This document shows positions 61,359 to 64,000 of a stretch of DNA of 64,000 nt, one piece after another. The stretch covers positions 372,001 through 436,000 of the forward strand of contig JADCLS010000001.1 in the NCBI GenBank assembly GCA_026702845.1. Direction: 5' to 3'. Made by a program: the position numbers and the translations under genes. Every line of letters begins with the position of its first letter. Position 1 is the stretch's first letter. Under the pieces are notes generated by a model. That model had not been told where the DNA came from. It did not search any database and was given only the letters and a program-made list of their open reading frames with translations. This stretch comes from Candidatus Heimdallarchaeota archaeon (lineage in GTDB: Archaea > Asgardarchaeota > Heimdallarchaeia > Heimdallarchaeales > Kariarchaeaceae).

Positions 61359-61544
61359 ATGATCCGAGAATATAAATGCAGTTTTTGTGGTCATAGCATT
61401 CCTAGAACTTCTGGTCAAATGTACGTGAAAATCGATGGCTCTATCCTTAGATTTTGCAATAAAAAATGTAAGAGAAGTATGACTGAAATGAAGAGGAATC
61501 CAAGAAAACTCAAATGGACCTCCAGATATGAAAGAAAATACTAA
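61359..61544 (+). CDS. rpl24e: Ribosomal protein L24e
   Basis: The 61-residue protein has the zinc ribbon CSFCGHSIPRTSGQMYV with the second pair in FCNKKCKRSMTEMKRNPRKL and ends in a basic tail. All match archaeal L24e of the large subunit. It starts one base after the S28e stop. The next gene, on the other strand, ends 18 nt away. Confidence 0.95.
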   Translation: MIREYKCSFCGHSIPRTSGQMYVKIDGSILRFCNKKCKRSMTEMKRNPRKLKWTSRYERKY

Positions 61545-61562
61545 ATTTAAAATTATACTCTA

Positions 61563-62141
61563 TTAATAATATTTATGAATTTTATACAAACGTTGTAAAT
61601 CTTCAGATAAATCTTGTTCAATGACATCTAGATTTTGAATATCAAATATATCTGCATATTTCTCACTACAGCTTTCAAAATAATTATGACAATCAACACA
61701 CTCAGGAAGAGGATTGATGGTTTGAATTTGATAGAATATCATGTATAAAACAAAGTAGAACCCCAGTAATAACAGTTGGAGATATAAATGTTCTATGAAA
61801 TAAAGATAACTAAGAAAGAGATAGAATACTATTCCTAAAGTTCCTTTTTTGATTAATCGAGGAATATACTGTATTTTCCATGATCCTAGAACAAATAAAA
61901 ATCCCAGTATTGCAATCCAAATCCTTTTTTCATTGAAACCAATACCTAGTAGTACATCAAGAATGTACATTAGAGCAATGTTTGTGTACATTATTGTGCA
62001 TCCCTTGCAAAACCTCCAAGATCCAATATAAAACACATGTTTGCTGTACCTATCACAATGAGGATGGTGAGATAACATCCTTTTGAAAAGGAGGATCTTA
62101 ACCTTTCTTTTCAATTGCTTGTCATCCATACTATTTGGCAA
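61563..62141 (-). CDS. DUF2085-like membrane protein
   Basis: The 192-residue protein has several hydrophobic helices (IALMYILDVLLGIG; IWIAILGFLFVLGSW; LGIVFYLFLSYLYF; LLLLGFYFVLYMIFY). A cysteine-containing cytosolic start, HPHCDRYSKHVFYIGSWRFC, resembles the CHR.PERSF...CaRCtG pattern of DUF2085. A further cysteine pair (ECVDCHNYFESCSE) lies near the C-terminus. Function unknown. It converges on rpl24e. Confidence 0.55.
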   Translation of the reverse strand: MPNSMDDKQLKRKVKILLFKRMLSHHPHCDRYSKHVFYIGSWRFCKGCTIMYTNIALMYILDVLLGIGFNEKRIWIAILGFLFVLGSWKIQYIPRLIKKGTLGIVFYLFLSYLYFIEHLYLQLLLLGFYFVLYMIFYQIQTINPLPECVDCHNYFESCSEKYADIFDIQNLDVIEQDLSEDLQRLYKIHKYY

Positions 62142-62222
62142 TTTTATTACGAATTTAATAGATAGATATTGGAGATTAAATAAAACCTATTTGAGAGAAT
62201 TTTTCATTGTCAAAAATCTATA

Positions 62223-62232
62223 TCTATATATG
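62223..62232 (+). promoter_or_regulatory. TATA box before ahcY
   Basis: TCTATATATG lies about 26 nt before ATG 62254. With the transcription start some 25 nt after the TATA box, the ahcY mRNA would be nearly leaderless. Confidence 0.45.
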
Positions 62233-62253
62233 ATATAATTCTTAGACCTCGTT

Positions 62254-63513
62254 ATGAGTGAAAAATTCAAGGTCAAGGATATTTCCATGGCTGAAAAAGG
62301 TCGAATGAGAATCGATTGGGCAGAATCTCGTATGCCCGTATTGATGAGCCTAAGGAAAAAATTCAGTGAGACGAAACCACTTAAAGGTCAAAGAATTGCT
62401 GGTTGTCTTCATGTGACAAAGGAAACTGCAGTTCTGGTTGAGACTCTGATTGCTGCCGGTGCAGAAGTTTCTTGGAGTGGTTGTAACCCACTTTCAACAA
62501 ATGATGAAGTTGCTGCAGCACTTGCTGCTAATGATATCTCAATTTTTGCTTGGCATGGGATGAATACTGATGAATTTTACTGGGCAATAGATCAAACCTT
62601 AGAGTTCAAACCCACTCTAACACTGGATGATGGTGCAGATCTAATCTTTCAAGTTCATAACAAACACCCAGAGTTAGCAAAAGAGATCATTGGTGGAACT
62701 GAGGAAACAACCACTGGAGTTCATAGACTTCGTGCAATGGCTGATGATGAAAAATTGGCATATCCTGTGATTGCTGTTAATGATAGCCCTATTAAGTCCC
62801 ACTTTGATAATCATTATGGAACAGGGCAATCAACTCTTGATGGAATTTTACGTGCAACTTCTATTCTCTTTGCTGGGAAGAAGGTTGTAGTAGCAGGATA
62901 TGGTCAATGTGGTTCTGGTCTAGCTAAGAATGCCAAGGGTTTGGGTGCAGACGTAATTGTCACAGAAGTCGAACCTGTTGCTGCACTCAAAGCCACTCTT
63001 GATGGTCATAAAGTGATGAAAATGCAAGATGCTGCAAAGATCGGTGATGTATTCATTACTGCAACTGGTATGAAAGACGTAATTCCATTTGACTTTATCA
63101 ACGATATGAATGAAGGTGCTATCATCTGCAATACCGGTCATTATGATGTTGAAATAGCTGTTGATGAGTTAATTAAGAAAGCTGTATCAGTGCGAGAAAT
63201 CCGTGAAAACAATGAGGAGATTACTCTTGAGAATGGCAATAAAGTATATCTTCTGGCAAGAGGTCGATTGGTAAATCTAGCCGCAGCTGAAGGCCATCCT
63301 TCTGAAGTTATGGACATGTCATTTGCAGGTCAACTTATGGCTCTTATTTCTTTGGCAGAGGGTAAATTCCCCAAAGAGAATAAAGTATTCACCTTACCTT
63401 TTGAAATTGATCAGGATATTGCTACGGTGAAATTAGAATCTATGGGAATTGAGATTGATTCTCTGACTGAAGAGCAGATTAAATATCAAACTGCCTATGA
63501 TGAAGGAACATAA
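62254..63513 (+). CDS. ahcY: Adenosylhomocysteinase
   Basis: The 419-residue enzyme hydrolyses S-adenosylhomocysteine, the by-product of methylation, to adenosine and homocysteine. It has the substrate-binding WSGCNPLSTNDEVAAALA near residue 80, the LTLDDGADLIFQVHNKHPE region, and the NAD-binding VVVAGYGQCGSGLAKNAKGL. The final 30 residues contain the terminal KYQTAYDEGT. Length is typical of archaeal forms that lack the 40-residue eukaryotic/bacterial insertion. ATG 62254 has a TATA box 26 nt before. Confidence 0.96.
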   Translation: MSEKFKVKDISMAEKGRMRIDWAESRMPVLMSLRKKFSETKPLKGQRIAGCLHVTKETAVLVETLIAAGAEVSWSGCNPLSTNDEVAAALAANDISIFAWHGMNTDEFYWAIDQTLEFKPTLTLDDGADLIFQVHNKHPELAKEIIGGTEETTTGVHRLRAMADDEKLAYPVIAVNDSPIKSHFDNHYGTGQSTLDGILRATSILFAGKKVVVAGYGQCGSGLAKNAKGLGADVIVTEVEPVAALKATLDGHKVMKMQDAAKIGDVFITATGMKDVIPFDFINDMNEGAIICNTGHYDVEIAVDELIKKAVSVREIRENNEEITLENGNKVYLLARGRLVNLAAAEGHPSEVMDMSFAGQLMALISLAEGKFPKENKVFTLPFEIDQDIATVKLESMGIEIDSLTEEQIKYQTAYDEGT

Positions 63514-63638
63514 ATAATTTAAACAATTGTGTTTCATCATTTTCTTTGAAGAAATTATCATCAGTTTATAAATAAATAATTTTCGCTGAAAAGTGAATGA
63601 ATGTAGTTTAAAATTATAAGACAAAGCATAAATTATCT

Positions 63639-64000
63639 TTGGTAAATGATGATTTATTGAGGTCATCCGAACGAATAATTATTGCCTTTGCATCAATTAT
63701 TTTCATTGCACTTATGTCGCTTCTAGCCATTGATAATGGAAAGTATGACCTTCGATTTTCTCTCAATTTTGCTAATAGATCTTCAGCGTTTGGAATATTC
63801 TTCAATCAGTTTGGGGAAATACCTGGATGGATCACAGTTTTTCTCTTTAGCTCTGCATATATATTTAAAGAAAATAAGCTAACTATTTTTACTTCAATAT
63901 CTCTATTATATGATATAATTTGTGTGGTAGGCTTTATGATCCGTTTGGATATTGTTAGTGTCCTGCTATTGGTTAGTCTTCTAAGTACATTATCATATTA
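63639..64000 (+). CDS. Start of an integral membrane protein (cut by window end)
   Basis: From a TTG at 63639 a frame runs without a stop to the end of the window. The 120 visible residues include a first helix IIIAFASIIFIALMSLLAI, the loop SSAFGIFFNQFGEIPGWI, and at least two more helices (TVFLFSSAYIF, VSVLLLVSLL). The loop around FNQFGEIPGW is reminiscent of PAP2-type phosphatases, but too little is visible to say. The start could lie further on. Confidence 0.5.
   Translation, partial: MVNDDLLRSSERIIIAFASIIFIALMSLLAIDNGKYDLRFSLNFANRSSAFGIFFNQFGEIPGWITVFLFSSAYIFKENKLTIFTSISLLYDIICVVGFMIRLDIVSVLLLVSLLSTLSY

Overview
The window is about 64 kb of AT-rich DNA from an archaeon. Archaeal or eukaryote-type information genes include the primase small subunit, both 20S proteasome subunits, aIF5B, ribosomal proteins L7Ae, S28e, L24e and S2, RNA polymerase subunit N, and a threonyl-tRNA synthetase with the archaeal editing domain. 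Archaeal metabolism includes a mevalonate kinase/isopentenyl phosphate kinase pair, coenzyme F420 synthesis genes (CofD, CofC) and a Sulfolobus/Thermoplasma-type 7Fe ferredoxin. Genes more usual in bacteria or aerobes are mixed in: LipB, Ni-superoxide dismutase with its protease, acyl-CoA dehydrogenase, 6-phosphogluconolactonase, an MCP-like protein and a histidine kinase. This mix, with many secreted C-terminally anchored proteins and a longin/roadblock-like domain, suggests an Asgard archaeon, possibly of the Heimdallarchaeia. That placement is inference, since no rRNA is present.

Layout. 1-3.9 kb: an unidentified gene end, priS, lipB, a PLP decarboxylase and a DUF3467 protein. 3.9-10.7 kb: a beta-helix surface protein, cupin, alpha/beta hydrolase, LLM (F420-type) oxidoreductase, 6-phosphogluconolactonase, epimerase, coiled-coil/winged-helix protein and HAD phosphatase. 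10.7-24.7 kb: a membrane and surface region with a Thr/Asp-linker surface protein, an MMPL/RND protein, acyl-CoA dehydrogenase, a CBM9/DOMON-like surface protein, a CBS protein, a giant pilin-like protein and an extracellular LanC-like toroid protein. 24.8-28.9 kb: two Nudix-type genes, a TerB-like protein, a dual-specificity phosphatase, mvk-ipk and ferredoxin. 29-37.3 kb: a large helical protein, an RHH/zinc-ribbon pair, a longin-like/winged-helix protein, a PIN-domain protein, a membrane receptor-like protein with a cytosolic NYN/Zc3h12a RNase domain, and AlaX. 37.5-44.6 kb: transcription regulators, an MBL-like protein with cofD and cofC, a PHP phosphoesterase and a GalT-like protein. 44.8-50.2 kb: twin RAM-domain proteins, trxB, the MCP-like protein, sodN-sodX, rps2, rpoN and nth. 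50.2-53.3 kb: a probable PD-(D/E)XK nuclease, a zinc-ribbon protein, an iteron-bearing intergenic region and tRNA-Thr. 53.3-64 kb: thrS, psmB-psmA, a histidine kinase, ndk-infB-rpl7ae-rps28e-rpl24e, a membrane protein, ahcY and a cut membrane protein.

The observations most worth a second look are the extracellular-sensor/NYN-RNase fusion next to a PIN protein (32.5-36.1 kb), the NiSOD-SodX pair, the cysteine-free extracellular LanC-like protein, the coiled-coil PD-(D/E)XK protein beside nth, seven same-orientation TCGATGR repeats near 52.8 kb, and a 17-nt motif shared upstream of two small regulator-like genes. Seven of eleven convergent gene pairs overlap at their 3' ends. Most genes lack a strong Shine-Dalgarno sequence. 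Several have a TATA-like box about 25-35 nt before the start codon, which fits short or leaderless mRNAs.
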